64,000 nucleotides of DNA. Origin: Bacteroidaceae bacterium. Its GTDB lineage: Bacteria > Bacteroidota > Bacteroidia > Bacteroidales > Bacteroidaceae. A program made the translations under genes and the position numbers. The notes beneath the pieces were generated by a model. The model saw only the letters and a program-made list of their open reading frames with translations, did not search any database and had not been told where the DNA came from. Location: positions 49,577-113,576 of the forward strand of contig JAFSRW010000057.1 in assembly GCA_017445925.1 (NCBI GenBank), written 5' to 3'. Positions 8,190 to 18,542 of this stretch are shown here, in pieces. Position 1 is the first letter of the stretch. The number at the start of each line of letters is the position of its first letter.

Positions 8190-11100
8190 ATGAAAAGAAA
8201 CAAACTTTTGATGTTGTTTGCTGCAACCCTATTGTGGTTGGGTGGACAAAGTGCAAGTGCCGTCACGCTTACTGCTGTGGCAGGTAATCACTGGGGATCT
8301 AATGAGAGCCCAGTACAATTGGTGGACGGTAAAAAAGGAACCAAATGGGGAAATGGCGGCGATTGCCCGCATTATGCAATCTTTAAATCAGATTTACCTC
8401 TTACCCCCGCATCGTATGTCCTGAGAATTGCCAATGACACAAACTCTAACACAGGTCGTAACTGGAAGTCTTGGAAGATTTATGGTGGCAACTTTGCTTC
8501 TGACGAAGAGGCTCAGAGCGAAGCCGCAGTATGGAATTTGATTGATACTCAAACTGATGTTGAGCTTCCGACAGCTCAGTACGAAGAATGTACTATCACA
8601 GTTTCTGGTGACAATAGCAATTTTTATTCTTATTTCAAGATTGTTGTTGAGCATCTGGTTTCTGATGGTCAGTATATGCAGATGGATGAATTCTGGTTCA
8701 AAGATTATACTGTTGACACCAGCGCTTTCGATGAGCAAATTCAGAACTGTAAGGTTTTCGACTTGACAGGAGTGGATGAAGACATTACTGCTGAGTACAA
8801 TGGTAAGCTGAATGAACTTATAAATTCCGAAGACCCTGCTGTTATTGAGAAATTAATCAGTGAATTGAACAGCCTGCAAGCTTTCATCACAGAATATAAG
8901 GATAAGGTATTTGCTCCACTGTCTGCTGTAGGAGAAAGTGTTTGGGGCGATGGTTCTTGGACAAACTTGATCGATGGCAATATGGATACCAAGTGTGGTG
9001 GTGGTCTTCCCGCAGGTGGTGCATGGCTGGTATTCCGTGCTAATGGTGGTGCTGATCCATTTGTATATACGCTGACAACAGGTAAGGACACAAAGCAGTA
9101 TCCTGGCCGTAACTGGAAGTCTTGGAAGATTTATGGTGCTAACTTTGCAACTCTTGCCGAAGCAACTCGTGATGCAGAGGGTTGGGTATTGCTCGACAGC
9201 CGCGAGAATGTAGGTCAGGATTTGTTCCCTGCAGAGAACCTGAGTCCTGCAGCATTTAGTTTCAGCGAATTCCCTGACGGTTTGGACAAGAAATACTATT
9301 ACTTCCGCGTTGAGTTGTCTGCTGCTTATGATGGCACAGCTTATCAGATGACTGAGATTGAGTTCCTTACAAAGCAACAGGTGGAAGATACAAGAAAGAG
9401 CTTCTTGGCAGAATTTGATGACTTTGATGTTGAGGCACTTAATATTGAGGCCTCTATGGCCAATGTCAAGGCAGAGTATCTCGCCAGGTTAGAGGAATTG
9501 AAGACAACCTCTGATGTCGTAGCTATGTCTAAGGCATACAATGCATTGAAAGAACTGAGAAAGCAGCTTCAGGCCTCTGCTGATTACGTTGCAGGTGATC
9601 TTTACAAGGTATTGTCAGGTAATACTGCTTGGGGCGATGGTGAAAACTGGACCAAGTTGCTTGATGGCGACATAAGCACCAAGTGGGGTGGTGGTATGCC
9701 TGAGGATGGATCATACGTTATCTTCAGAACCTATGCTGCCAACACATCAGTTGCATATACATTGGTAACGGGTAATGATACAGGCAATAGCCCTGGCCGT
9801 AACTGGAAGACTTGGAAGATTTACGGAGCTAATATTAAGGGCGACATGGATGAATCGGCAGTTCGCAACTTCAGCAACTGGAAGTTGATTGACCAAAAGA
9901 GTGACATCGGCCAGGATCAACTGCCTCCAGCTAACTTTGCTCCCGCTTTCTTCAGCTTCAGTGAAGAATGGAGTAAGTATAAGTACTTTAAGATTGAGGT
10001 AGAAGCAGCATACGATGGTGGCAATATCCAGATGTCAGAGTTCAAGATGTACTCAGACGAAGAGTGGAAACTTGTATGTCAGGAGTATGCAGACTCTCTG
10101 AATAGATTGCTGATAAAAGTTATAGACAATAAGCCACTTACAGAGCCTGTTGCAACAGAAGTTTCATCTGCTATTACTGCTGTAAGCGAGGCTACACCTG
10201 AAGAGTTGCTGACTAAGTTTGCTGCTGCTCATGAGGTTATCAATAATGCTCTTAAGAAGAGTTATGCTGAAGTTGCTGCTGGTGATGCAGACTGCATCCT
10301 TCCTTCTATGAAGTGGGGTGGCGATTATAAGGCATTCACCTATCTGGCTCAAGGTGACTTCGAATATGGTGACTGGAACGACCAGAATCCCAACTATAAC
10401 AAGATCATCGGTGTGCCTGAGGCACAGGATGGTAAGGATTGGTATTCACCTGACTATGCTGTAGGTTCTTGGAACTATGGCCAGGATCTGCCTAACTTTG
10501 GTGATGGACGTCCTGCTGACGTATATGCCGTTCGCTACTTTACAGTTAATGGTGAGATTCCTTCTACCGTTTATATGCCTGCTGCTCACGATGATGCTCC
10601 TTGCGAGTACTACATCAATGGTGAGTTGATTTGGGCAGAGACCGATGGTTGGAAGGAAGATGAGGTCGTTCGTTTGACCGACTCTCAGAAGGCTCTTATC
10701 AAGACCGACGGTAGTGTAAACGTATTTGCATTCCATGTTCACCAGAACTGGGGTGGCCGCTATGCTGACGGTGGTCTCTATACTGCTGGTAATATGGTTA
10801 ACGATTTTAACAATACCGCACCTGCTGTAGATGCTACACTTGCTTTGGCAGAAAAAGAAGGCATCGATGCAGAGGTAATAGAATTTGCAAAGTCAAAAGT
10901 TAATTATCGTGCCGGAAGAGACCAGGCTCTTACTAAATTACGTCAGGCTCGTCGCTTTGCAGCAGATTCGCGTACAGAAAACTTCAAGGGTACTGCACCT
11001 ACAGATGGCCTGACAGTTTATATCTTCAACGTAGGTGCCAAGATGTTCTTGGCTGGTGGTAACGATTGGGGTACACACGCTTCTTTGAACCACATGGGTG

Positions 11101-12611
11101 CTAAGTGCGTTCTCCGCGCTAACTCTTCAGGCGAGAACCGCTATGCTATCAAGACCAACCTGCCTAATGGTAGTCGCAACGACTATGATGGTCTTGGCCA
11201 TAACGGATATGTTGACTGCCAATATGGTGCTGACTTCACAACTGCAGAAGGTTGGGCTTGGACATTCGAGGCTTTGGAAGATGGCACATACCACATTATC
11301 AACTCTCAGAACAGTGGCGCTAACATTTATTTGGGTATGACAGATGACGATCGTCTGCAGGTTGATACCGACAAGTCTGGTGCTGACAATCCGTTCAACA
11401 AGTGGTTGCTGGTTACTCCAGAAGAGTTCCTTGCTTTGGCAGAGGAAGCAACAGCTGAGAATCCTGTTGACCTTGGTCATCTGATTCATCAGGCAACCTT
11501 CTCTCAGAACGACTTCGAAGGTGATGATAAGGGTCCAGCCAATCTGTATGAGGACAACAATGAGATTTGGGAAAAATATTCTAAGTGGGAACGTAACGCT
11601 GGTTCAATCTGGAATTATAAGGGTAATGCTGCCGGTGGCGACTACATGTTTGAGCAGTGGAATACTGCTGACAGGGGTAAGGTATATCTGATTCAGGAGG
11701 TTGAAGGCCTGCCCGCTGGTAAGTATACCGTATCTATGAACGGTTACTATCGTGATGGTAACTATGAGGACGCTATTGGTGGCAACGTTCGTCAGTTGGC
11801 ATACCTGTTTGCAGGTTCTGAGGAGAACTGTGTTCCTCTGGCAAGTATTATGGAAGGCGAAGGTAATGCACCCGGTTACGGACGTGATGGCAGAATACCT
11901 GATGGCTGTTATGATGCTGCTAAATTCTTCCAGGTAGGTACATATACCAACACGATTGATGCTGTAGTAGGTGCTGACGGCAAGTTGAAGATTGGCGTAT
12001 TCCGCGATGCTGAAGACGTTAAGGGTGGTGACTGGATTACCACTGACAACTGGCGTCTCTTCTATAAGGGTAATTCCGTTGATGTAACTATCTCTGATGC
12101 TGGCTATGCAACCTTTGTTGCTCCTGGATACATCGACGAGATGCCTGAGGGCGTAGAGGCATTTGCCGCTAAGGTTCAAGAGGGTTATGTTCATCTGGAG
12201 CCTGTAACAGCTATTCCTACTGATGCTGCCGTTGTATTGAAGGGTGATGAAGGTACTTATTCATTCTATCCAAAGGCTGTTGGTGTAGACCTTGTTCTTG
12301 ATAACGATTTGGTTGCTGCCAAGGAAGAGGTTACAGCTAATGGTGGTCAGTTCATTTTGGCTAAGTTGGACGGCAAGGCAGGTTTTGCTAAGGCTGCTCC
12401 CGGCACCGTTATTCCTGCTGGTAAGGGCTACTTGGTATTCTTGAATGCTGTGAAGGCCTTCTATCCTTTCGGCGAAGAAGAAACAGGCATTGAGAACGTT
12501 AATGCTAACCTTAACCTTAACGAGGGTCCTATTTACAACATAGCAGGTCAGCGTGTGAACAAGGCTCAGAAAGGTATTTATATTATTAACGGCAAAAAAA
12601 TACTTAAGTAA
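8190..12611 (+). CDS. Giant T9SS-exported protein with three discoidin-like repeats
   Basis: The signal peptide is MKRNKLLMLFAATLLWLGGQSASA. Three F5/8-C (discoidin)-like repeats follow, each with a W-G-x-G...DG...T-K-W-G block and an RNWK[ST]WKIYG[GA]N motif near residues 90, 308 and 538. A galactose-binding-like jelly roll lies near residues 700-850 (EYYINGELIW, VFAFHVHQNWGGRYADGGLY). A ricin-like beta-trefoil candidate is near 934-1071, and another carbohydrate-binding-like module (GKYTVSMNGYYRDG) lies near 1094-1291. A beta domain shared with other proteins here (VDVTISDAGYATFVAPG) spans about 1297-1431. The last 40 residues are a T9SS sorting tail ending KGIYIINGKKILK. No catalytic domain was recognised. 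The likely role is a surface adhesin or glycan-binding protein (inferred). A paralog follows at 13056, and a peptide gene starts one base after the stop. Confidence 0.9.
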   Translation: MKRNKLLMLFAATLLWLGGQSASAVTLTAVAGNHWGSNESPVQLVDGKKGTKWGNGGDCPHYAIFKSDLPLTPASYVLRIANDTNSNTGRNWKSWKIYGGNFASDEEAQSEAAVWNLIDTQTDVELPTAQYEECTITVSGDNSNFYSYFKIVVEHLVSDGQYMQMDEFWFKDYTVDTSAFDEQIQNCKVFDLTGVDEDITAEYNGKLNELINSEDPAVIEKLISELNSLQAFITEYKDKVFAPLSAVGESVWGDGSWTNLIDGNMDTKCGGGLPAGGAWLVFRANGGADPFVYTLTTGKDTKQYPGRNWKSWKIYGANFATLAEATRDAEGWVLLDSRENVGQDLFPAENLSPAAFSFSEFPDGLDKKYYYFRVELSAAYDGTAYQMTEIEFLTKQQVEDTRKSFLAEFDDFDVEALNIEASMANVKAEYLARLEELKTTSDVVAMSKAYNALKELRKQLQASADYVAGDLYKVLSGNTAWGDGENWTKLLDGDISTKWGGGMPEDGSYVIFRTYAANTSVAYTLVTGNDTGNSPGRNWKTWKIYGANIKGDMDESAVRNFSNWKLIDQKSDIGQDQLPPANFAPAFFSFSEEWSKYKYFKIEVEAAYDGGNIQMSEFKMYSDEEWKLVCQEYADSLNRLLIKVIDNKPLTEPVATEVSSAITAVSEATPEELLTKFAAAHEVINNALKKSYAEVAAGDADCILPSMKWGGDYKAFTYLAQGDFEYGDWNDQNPNYNKIIGVPEAQDGKDWYSPDYAVGSWNYGQDLPNFGDGRPADVYAVRYFTVNGEIPSTVYMPAAHDDAPCEYYINGELIWAETDGWKEDEVVRLTDSQKALIKTDGSVNVFAFHVHQNWGGRYADGGLYTAGNMVNDFNNTAPAVDATLALAEKEGIDAEVIEFAKSKVNYRAGRDQALTKLRQARRFAADSRTENFKGTAPTDGLTVYIFNVGAKMFLAGGNDWGTHASLNHMGAKCVLRANSSGENRYAIKTNLPNGSRNDYDGLGHNGYVDCQYGADFTTAEGWAWTFEALEDGTYHIINSQNSGANIYLGMTDDDRLQVDTDKSGADNPFNKWLLVTPEEFLALAEEATAENPVDLGHLIHQATFSQNDFEGDDKGPANLYEDNNEIWEKYSKWERNAGSIWNYKGNAAGGDYMFEQWNTADRGKVYLIQEVEGLPAGKYTVSMNGYYRDGNYEDAIGGNVRQLAYLFAGSEENCVPLASIMEGEGNAPGYGRDGRIPDGCYDAAKFFQVGTYTNTIDAVVGADGKLKIGVFRDAEDVKGGDWITTDNWRLFYKGNSVDVTISDAGYATFVAPGYIDEMPEGVEAFAAKVQEGYVHLEPVTAIPTDAAVVLKGDEGTYSFYPKAVGVDLVLDNDLVAAKEEVTANGGQFILAKLDGKAGFAKAAPGTVIPAGKGYLVFLNAVKAFYPFGEEETGIENVNANLNLNEGPIYNIAGQRVNKAQKGIYIINGKKILK

Positions 12612-12612
12612 T

Positions 12613-12771
12613 ATGATGAAATATATTAAACCCGCTCTGCGGGTAGAAGAGGCAGAAGTTGTCAGCATGCTGGCAGAGAGTCTGCCAATCGATAGTGACA
12701 CCACAGTAGATGGTGGTGAAGCATTGACAAAGGAAAGTTCTTGGGAGATTTGGTCTGATGATAAGGAATAA
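12613..12771 (+). CDS. Small acidic peptide, copy 1 of a three-member family
   Basis: This 52-codon ORF begins MMKYIKPALRVEEAEVV and ends in an acidic segment containing TKESSWEIW and DDKE. Two near-identical copies occur at 18664 and 48706; all three share SMLAESLPID and VDGGEALTKE. Each lies right behind a T9SS-substrate gene. Here the ATG is one base after the stop of that gene, so translational coupling is likely. A strong terminator follows at 12810-12845. There is no signal peptide or membrane segment. The Gly-Gly followed by a short Trp-containing acidic C-terminus resembles a leader-core peptide precursor, but this is inference from shape only. Conservation of reading frame across the three copies, with mostly synonymous or conservative changes, supports a real gene. 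Confidence 0.82.
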   Translation: MMKYIKPALRVEEAEVVSMLAESLPIDSDTTVDGGEALTKESSWEIWSDDKE

Positions 12772-12809
12772 TCTCATGTCAATGACATAATCATTTAATA
12801 TTCTAAGTG

Positions 12810-12845
12810 AGAGACTGGTGCTAAGTTTAGTGCCAGTCTCTTTTT
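12810..12845 (+). terminator. Rho-independent terminator after peptide copy 1
   Basis: The hairpin pairs AGAGACTGG-GC at 12810-12821 with GC-CAGTCTCT at 12832-12842 and is followed by a T run at 12841-12845. Confidence 0.85.
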
Positions 12846-12866
12846 GTTGAAAAAAAACGGTTTTTA

Positions 12867-12898
12867 TTTGGGGCGTAATAAAAAAAAACATATCTTTG
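12867..12898 (+). promoter_or_regulatory. Promoter of the second discoidin-repeat surface protein
   Basis: TTTG (12867-12870), 20 bases, then TATCTTTG (12891-12898): a full Bacteroidetes promoter just after the terminator. The leader of about 150 nt has no ORF. Confidence 0.75.
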
Positions 12899-13055
12899 CG
12901 CAGTAGAATGGCAATAATTTGCTTTTGATCTGGTTGTGATATACAATGTAGTGCGCAGGTCGGCATACCCATAAGTAACCTTAAACAATGCTTTCGAGTG
13001 GTGTTAATTTCGCACTAACTGACCCATTCCGAGCAAACTTAACAACATTTGTTTT

Positions 13056-16000
13056 ATGAAAAGAAACAAACTTTTGATGTTGTTCACTGCAGTACTGTTG
13101 TGGCTGGGTGGACAAAGTGCAAATGCAGGTGTCACGCTTACGTGCTTAAGCGGTTCCGGCTTTGGCGGTAATGAAGGTCCCGCCAAGTTGGTAGATGGCA
13201 CCCAGGACACCAAGTGGGGTACTTGGGCAGGTTGGTATCATACTTATGAAAGTAATGATAATCTGCCGAATGCTATCTTCAAGGCTGCTCTTCCTATTGC
13301 AGTCGCTGACTATGAGTTGGTCATTGCCAACGACACCAATGGGCATCCCGGTCGTAACTGGAAATCTTGGAGAATCTATGGTGGCAACTTTGCATCTGAT
13401 GCAGATGCTGTTTACAGTGAAACGGGAGAAGGCTGGGTATTGCTTGACCAGAAGGTGGATCAGGCAATGACAACAGATCAGTTTGCTGTAGTGCCTCTGA
13501 CTGTTTCAAATCCCGACGGTAAGTTCTATTCTTATTTCATGATTATCGTTGATGCTATTTGTTCAGATGCAGCTTTTGATGACTACACACAGATGGACGA
13601 GTTCCGTTTTGTGAACGAGAAGGTTGACACATCTGCTGGTCAGGTTTATTTGGATTACAATCCAACAGATGTTGATGCAGACCTCGTGGAAGCATACGCT
13701 GCAAAGAAGGCAGCTTTGCAGGCAGCTTATGATGCTGTTGATGTAGAGGCAATCATCGCCGCAACGAGCGAATGTGCTCAATTAAAGGATAAGATTACTA
13801 CTCTTCAGAACGGAGGATTCATCGCTCTTGATTGGACTGCTGCTTGGGGTGACGGTCCCGGCTCAAACCTTGTGGACAAGGATGATTACACCAAGTGGGG
13901 TGGTAACTTCCCTGACGAAGGTGAGCATGTTCAGTATGTAGTATTCCGCTGTCAGTCACAGCAGCCCTATTTTTATAAGTTAGTGACTGGTGGTGATACA
14001 GAAAGATGGAACACACGTAACTGGAAGACATGGAAGGTGTTTGGTGGAAACTTTGCCTCTGAAGCTGAGGCAACAAGAAGTGCTGAGGGATGGGTAGTGC
14101 TTGATGACAGAACGGACATTAGCACCGATTACCTGCCCAATAAGAACAATTATCCTGCTACCCTTACCTTTACCAATGGCGTAACAGCAGCTTATTCTTT
14201 CTACAAGGTGGAGGTTTATGCTTCTGGTGGCAGCCAGCAGCAGATGTCTGAGATTTATCTCTGCACAGAGGAAGAGTTCAATGCTATCCGTCAGGGTTTG
14301 GTGGATGAGCTGGCAGAGTTTGCTGCCGGTTTGGAAAACCTGGTTGTTACTTCCGACATGGAAGCAAGCAAGACAACCTTCGCAGAGAAGTATGCAGAGT
14401 TGCAGACCACAACCAATGCTGACGAGTTGACTTTCAAATTTAACGAACTCGTAGCCTTGAAAGAAGCTCTCGAAGAGTCTGCTGCCTATGCAGGCGGTGG
14501 CTATCGTGTTCTTGATGGTAATACGGCTTGGGGAGATAACGAGAACTGGACCAAATTGCTTGATGGTAAAGAAGAGACCAAGTGGGGTGGCGGTATGCCA
14601 GAAGGTGGTTCATTTGTAATCTTCAGAACTTACGCAGCTAATAAGTACAATCAGTATATGCTGGTTACCGGTAACGATACCAAGAATAGCCCGGGTCGTA
14701 ACTGGAAGACTTGGAAGATTTATGGTGCCAATGTAAAGGGCGACATGGATGATCAGGCAAAACGCGACTTCAGTAACTGGAAGTTGATTGACCAGAAGAG
14801 TGATATTGGTCAGGATCTGTTGCCTGGTGCCAACTTTACCCCAGCTTTCTTCAACTTCAGCGAAGAGTGGAGTAAGTATAAGTACTTCAAGATTGAGGTT
14901 GAGGCAGCATACGATGGAGGTTCTATTCAGATGTCTGAATTCAAGTTCTTGAGTGATGAAGAATATGCAGCAAAACGTCAGGAATATGTAAATGCTTTGA
15001 CCGAGGCAGGCATGTCTCTTGCAGACCTTGCTGAACAGATAGATCTTCCTGCTGCTGTGAAGGAACAGTTGTTAGCACAGTTAACAGAAAAAGTAGGCGG
15101 CATGATTGCTGAGGTAGCTCAAGCTCCTGCAGGTGAATTGCTTCCCAAGTATAATGCAGCAATGGAATTCATTACCAAGGGTATTCCTGCATTGGCTGCT
15201 GATTATACCTTGGAGGAGGTTGATGGTGTATATCAGATCTCTAAGCCTCAGCAGATGGTTACCTTCGCTGCAATCGTAAACAGTGGTAATCCAGAGGTTG
15301 ATGCAGTTCTTACTGCTGACATTGATATGTCTGAAATAGCTAATTGGACAGCCATCGGTGACTGGGGTGGCATTAGTGGCACTGCAAGTGCTTGCTACAA
15401 GGGTCACTTCGACGGCCAGGGACACACCATTAACAACTTCACATTTACATCGACCCATAACTATTATGGAGTCTTTGGTGTAATCTCAACAGGTGCACTC
15501 ATTGAGAACTTTGATATCTATGGTACTATTAACACCACAATCCAAAATGCTGGTGGCGTAGCAGGTTATGCTCGTGACGAAGGTCCTACCATTCGCAATA
15601 TCCATAGCTTTGTCAACATCAACAATTCTTTCGCTGGTGGCAGACAAGGTGGTATCCTGGGGAATTCTAACAATGGTACTGTATTTATTGAGAATTGTTG
15701 GTATTCTGGTACATTGGATGGCAATGATGCTGCTAATAATGGTAACTATGGTGGTATTATTGGTTATGTTCAGAATAATGCAAAGGCTATCGTTACAGTT
15801 AATAACTGCTTGTTCGATGGTAAGGTAATTAATACTGCTGAGACTCCGGGAAATTGCACCTTTGGCGGTATCATTGGATACAACAATGGTGGTAAGGCTA
15901 CAATTAAGAACTGTTTGTCTATTGGCACATTACAATCTGCCATAACAGGTCAGTTCTTTGGAAAGATCAATGGGAACAACTCTATTTTTGCCAATAACTA

Positions 16001-18542
16001 TTATAAGGGTTCATTCGTTAATGGCAATGGTAGCGCTGGAACTGTAGGTGGTGATGCTCCGGTAGAAGTTACCGATGATCAGCTCGCAAGCGGTGAGATT
16101 GCATGCAAGCTTGGCGGTGGTTGGGACCAGAATCTTGGAGAGAATCCTGATCCATATCCTGTACCCGGTGGCGAGTTGTACATCATCGAAAGCGATGGAA
16201 AATATGTGCATCCTTCTGTAGAAGTGGCTAAGGGCGATGCCGAGTGCATCCTTCCTTCTAAGAAATATGATGGCGCATACGACGCTTACACCTTCGTTGC
16301 TCAGGGCGATTTTGACTATGGTGATTGGAACGAGCAGAACCCCAACTATAACAAGATTATTGGTGTTCCTGCTGAGCAGGACGGTATAGCATGGTATGCT
16401 CCCAGTTTCTCTGTAAATGGCTGGAATTATGGCCAGGATCTGCCTAACTTTGGTGACGGACGTCCTGCTGATGTATATGCAGTTCGCTACTTCACTGTTG
16501 AGGGTGAGATTCCTTCTACTCTTTATATGCCTGCTCCTCACGATGATGCTCCTTGCGAGTACTACATCAATGGTGAGTTGATTTGGGCTGAAACCGATGG
16601 TTGGAAGGAAGATGAAGTTGTTCGTCTGACCGACTCTCAGAAGGCTCTTATCAAGACCGACGGTAGTGTAAACGTATTTGCTTTCCACGTTCACCAGAAC
16701 TGGGGTGGCCGCTATGCTGACGGTGGTCTCTATACTGCTGGTGCTATGGTTGACGCCTTTAATAATGATGTTAAGGCTCTTGATGCTACAATTGCTTTGG
16801 CAGAGAAGGAAGGCATCGATGCTGATATTATTGATTTTGCAAAGGCTAAGGCTTCATACCGTGGCGGTATGGGTACTGGTCTTTCATACTTGCGTATGGC
16901 TCGTCGCTTTGTTGCAGACGCTCGTACCGAGAACTTCAAGGGTACAGAGGCTGCAGATGGCCTGACAGCTTACATCTTCAACGTAGGTGCTAAGATGTTC
17001 TTGGCAGGTGGTAATGATTGGGGAACTCATGTTTCTCTGAACCACATGGGTGCTAAGTGCGTGTTGCTCGCTAACTCATCTGGCGAAAACCGCTACACCA
17101 TCCAAACCAACCTGCCTAACGGACTCCGTGGCAAGAACGATGCTCTCGGCCACAACGGTTATGTTGACTGCGGCGATTTGAATACAACCGAAGAGCGTTG
17201 GGCTTGGACATTCGAGGCTTTAGCCGATGGCACATACAATATTATCAATGCCGAGAATGGAAAATTCTTGGGTATGACTAAGGGTGAAGGCCTACAGGTT
17301 GATACCGACAAGGATGCTGCCAATGGCGACTACAACAAGTGGATACTCGTAACTCCTGAAGAGTTTATGGATTTGGCAGCTGAAGCTACACCAAACAATC
17401 CTGTTGACCTCGGTCACCTGATTCATCAGGCAACCTTCGCACAGAATGATTTCGACGGTAATGATAAGGGCGCTGCTAATGCTGATCTCAACGATTCTAA
17501 GTGGGAGTGCAACGCTGGTAGTATCTGGAACTGGAAGGGTAATTCTGCTGGTGGTGACTACATGTTTGAGCAGTGGAACACCGCTGACAAGGGTAAGGTA
17601 TATTTGGTTCAGGAGGTTGAAGGTCTGCCCGCAGGTAAGTACACCGTATCTATGAACGGCTACTATCGTGATGGTAACTTCGAGAGTGCTGATGAGGGTA
17701 ACGTTCGTCAGTTGGCTTATCTGTTTGCTGGTACTGAAGAAAACTGCGTACCTCTGGTTAGCATTGTTGAAGGTAGCGGCAACGCTCCTGGTTATGGTCG
17801 TGGTGGTGCCAGTGGTATCGTAATACCTGATGGTTGCCATGATGCTGCCAAGTTCTTCCAGGTAGGTACCTACATTAACACCATTGAAGCTGAAGTTGGT
17901 GCTGATGGTAAGTTGAAGATTGGCGTCTTCCGCGATGCAGAGGATGTTAAGGGTGGTGACTGGATTACTACCGACAACTGGCGTCTCTACTACATGGGTA
18001 ACCCCGTTGATGTAACTATCACTGATGCTGGTTATGCAACCTTCGTTGCTCCTGGTTATGTCGATGAGTTGCCTGAGGGCGTTGAGGCATTTGCTGCTAA
18101 GGTTCAAGAGGGTTATGTTCATCTGGAGCCTGTAACTGCTATTCCTGCAGATGCAGCTGTTGTACTGAAGGGTGTTGCTGGTGATTATACCATCTATCCT
18201 AAGTCTGTAGGTGTTGACCTTGTTCTCGACAACGATCTGATTGCTGCTAAGGAAGAGGTAACAGCTGACGGTTCTCAGTTCATTCTGGCTGAGATGGGTA
18301 AGACTGTAGGCTTCGCCAAGGCTACTCCTGATACTAAGATTGCTGCAGGCAAGGGTTACTTGGTATTCTTGAATGCTGTGAAGGCCTTCTATCCCTTCGA
18401 TGAGGAAGGTGAGACTGGCATTGAGAACGTTAACGCTAACCTTAACCTTAACGAAGGCGCTATCTACAACATAGCTGGTCAGCGTGTGAACAAGGCTCAG
18501 AAGGGCATCTTCATTATTAATGGTAAGAAGGTGCTGAAATAG
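13056..18542 (+). CDS. Giant T9SS-exported protein, discoidin repeats plus GLUG insert
   Basis: This is a paralog of the protein at 8190, longer at 1828 residues. The signal peptide (MKRNKLLMLFTAVLLWLGGQSANA) and the bases just before the ATG are almost identical to it. Discoidin-like repeats have their RNWK-[ST]-W motifs near residues 102, 323 and 550. A region absent from the paralog spans about 766-982 and has GLUG-type beta-helix motifs (GHFDGQGHTINNFTF, GVFGVISTGALIENF, NAGGVAGYA, GGIIGYNNGGKATIKNC). After it, the galactose-binding-like (about 1062-1212), ricin-like, and C-terminal modules realign with the paralog. It ends in a T9SS tail, KGIFIINGKKVLK. GLUG repeats are known from IgA-peptidase-like and adhesin proteins, so adhesion or glycan binding is the best guess. 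No enzyme motif was found. Confidence 0.9.
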   Translation: MKRNKLLMLFTAVLLWLGGQSANAGVTLTCLSGSGFGGNEGPAKLVDGTQDTKWGTWAGWYHTYESNDNLPNAIFKAALPIAVADYELVIANDTNGHPGRNWKSWRIYGGNFASDADAVYSETGEGWVLLDQKVDQAMTTDQFAVVPLTVSNPDGKFYSYFMIIVDAICSDAAFDDYTQMDEFRFVNEKVDTSAGQVYLDYNPTDVDADLVEAYAAKKAALQAAYDAVDVEAIIAATSECAQLKDKITTLQNGGFIALDWTAAWGDGPGSNLVDKDDYTKWGGNFPDEGEHVQYVVFRCQSQQPYFYKLVTGGDTERWNTRNWKTWKVFGGNFASEAEATRSAEGWVVLDDRTDISTDYLPNKNNYPATLTFTNGVTAAYSFYKVEVYASGGSQQQMSEIYLCTEEEFNAIRQGLVDELAEFAAGLENLVVTSDMEASKTTFAEKYAELQTTTNADELTFKFNELVALKEALEESAAYAGGGYRVLDGNTAWGDNENWTKLLDGKEETKWGGGMPEGGSFVIFRTYAANKYNQYMLVTGNDTKNSPGRNWKTWKIYGANVKGDMDDQAKRDFSNWKLIDQKSDIGQDLLPGANFTPAFFNFSEEWSKYKYFKIEVEAAYDGGSIQMSEFKFLSDEEYAAKRQEYVNALTEAGMSLADLAEQIDLPAAVKEQLLAQLTEKVGGMIAEVAQAPAGELLPKYNAAMEFITKGIPALAADYTLEEVDGVYQISKPQQMVTFAAIVNSGNPEVDAVLTADIDMSEIANWTAIGDWGGISGTASACYKGHFDGQGHTINNFTFTSTHNYYGVFGVISTGALIENFDIYGTINTTIQNAGGVAGYARDEGPTIRNIHSFVNINNSFAGGRQGGILGNSNNGTVFIENCWYSGTLDGNDAANNGNYGGIIGYVQNNAKAIVTVNNCLFDGKVINTAETPGNCTFGGIIGYNNGGKATIKNCLSIGTLQSAITGQFFGKINGNNSIFANNYYKGSFVNGNGSAGTVGGDAPVEVTDDQLASGEIACKLGGGWDQNLGENPDPYPVPGGELYIIESDGKYVHPSVEVAKGDAECILPSKKYDGAYDAYTFVAQGDFDYGDWNEQNPNYNKIIGVPAEQDGIAWYAPSFSVNGWNYGQDLPNFGDGRPADVYAVRYFTVEGEIPSTLYMPAPHDDAPCEYYINGELIWAETDGWKEDEVVRLTDSQKALIKTDGSVNVFAFHVHQNWGGRYADGGLYTAGAMVDAFNNDVKALDATIALAEKEGIDADIIDFAKAKASYRGGMGTGLSYLRMARRFVADARTENFKGTEAADGLTAYIFNVGAKMFLAGGNDWGTHVSLNHMGAKCVLLANSSGENRYTIQTNLPNGLRGKNDALGHNGYVDCGDLNTTEERWAWTFEALADGTYNIINAENGKFLGMTKGEGLQVDTDKDAANGDYNKWILVTPEEFMDLAAEATPNNPVDLGHLIHQATFAQNDFDGNDKGAANADLNDSKWECNAGSIWNWKGNSAGGDYMFEQWNTADKGKVYLVQEVEGLPAGKYTVSMNGYYRDGNFESADEGNVRQLAYLFAGTEENCVPLVSIVEGSGNAPGYGRGGASGIVIPDGCHDAAKFFQVGTYINTIEAEVGADGKLKIGVFRDAEDVKGGDWITTDNWRLYYMGNPVDVTITDAGYATFVAPGYVDELPEGVEAFAAKVQEGYVHLEPVTAIPADAAVVLKGVAGDYTIYPKSVGVDLVLDNDLIAAKEEVTADGSQFILAEMGKTVGFAKATPDTKIAAGKGYLVFLNAVKAFYPFDEEGETGIENVNANLNLNEGAIYNIAGQRVNKAQKGIFIINGKKVLK

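Noticed and set aside
12604-12972. Antisense frame covering peptide copy 1
   Set aside because: No equivalent open frame is evident opposite copies 2 and 3, whereas the sense frame is conserved in all three.
17292-18122. Antisense frame of 276 codons, and a similar one at 11604-12194
   Set aside because: Both mirror the conserved C-terminal modules of the two discoidin proteins. Their likeness to each other only reflects the paralogy of the sense strand.
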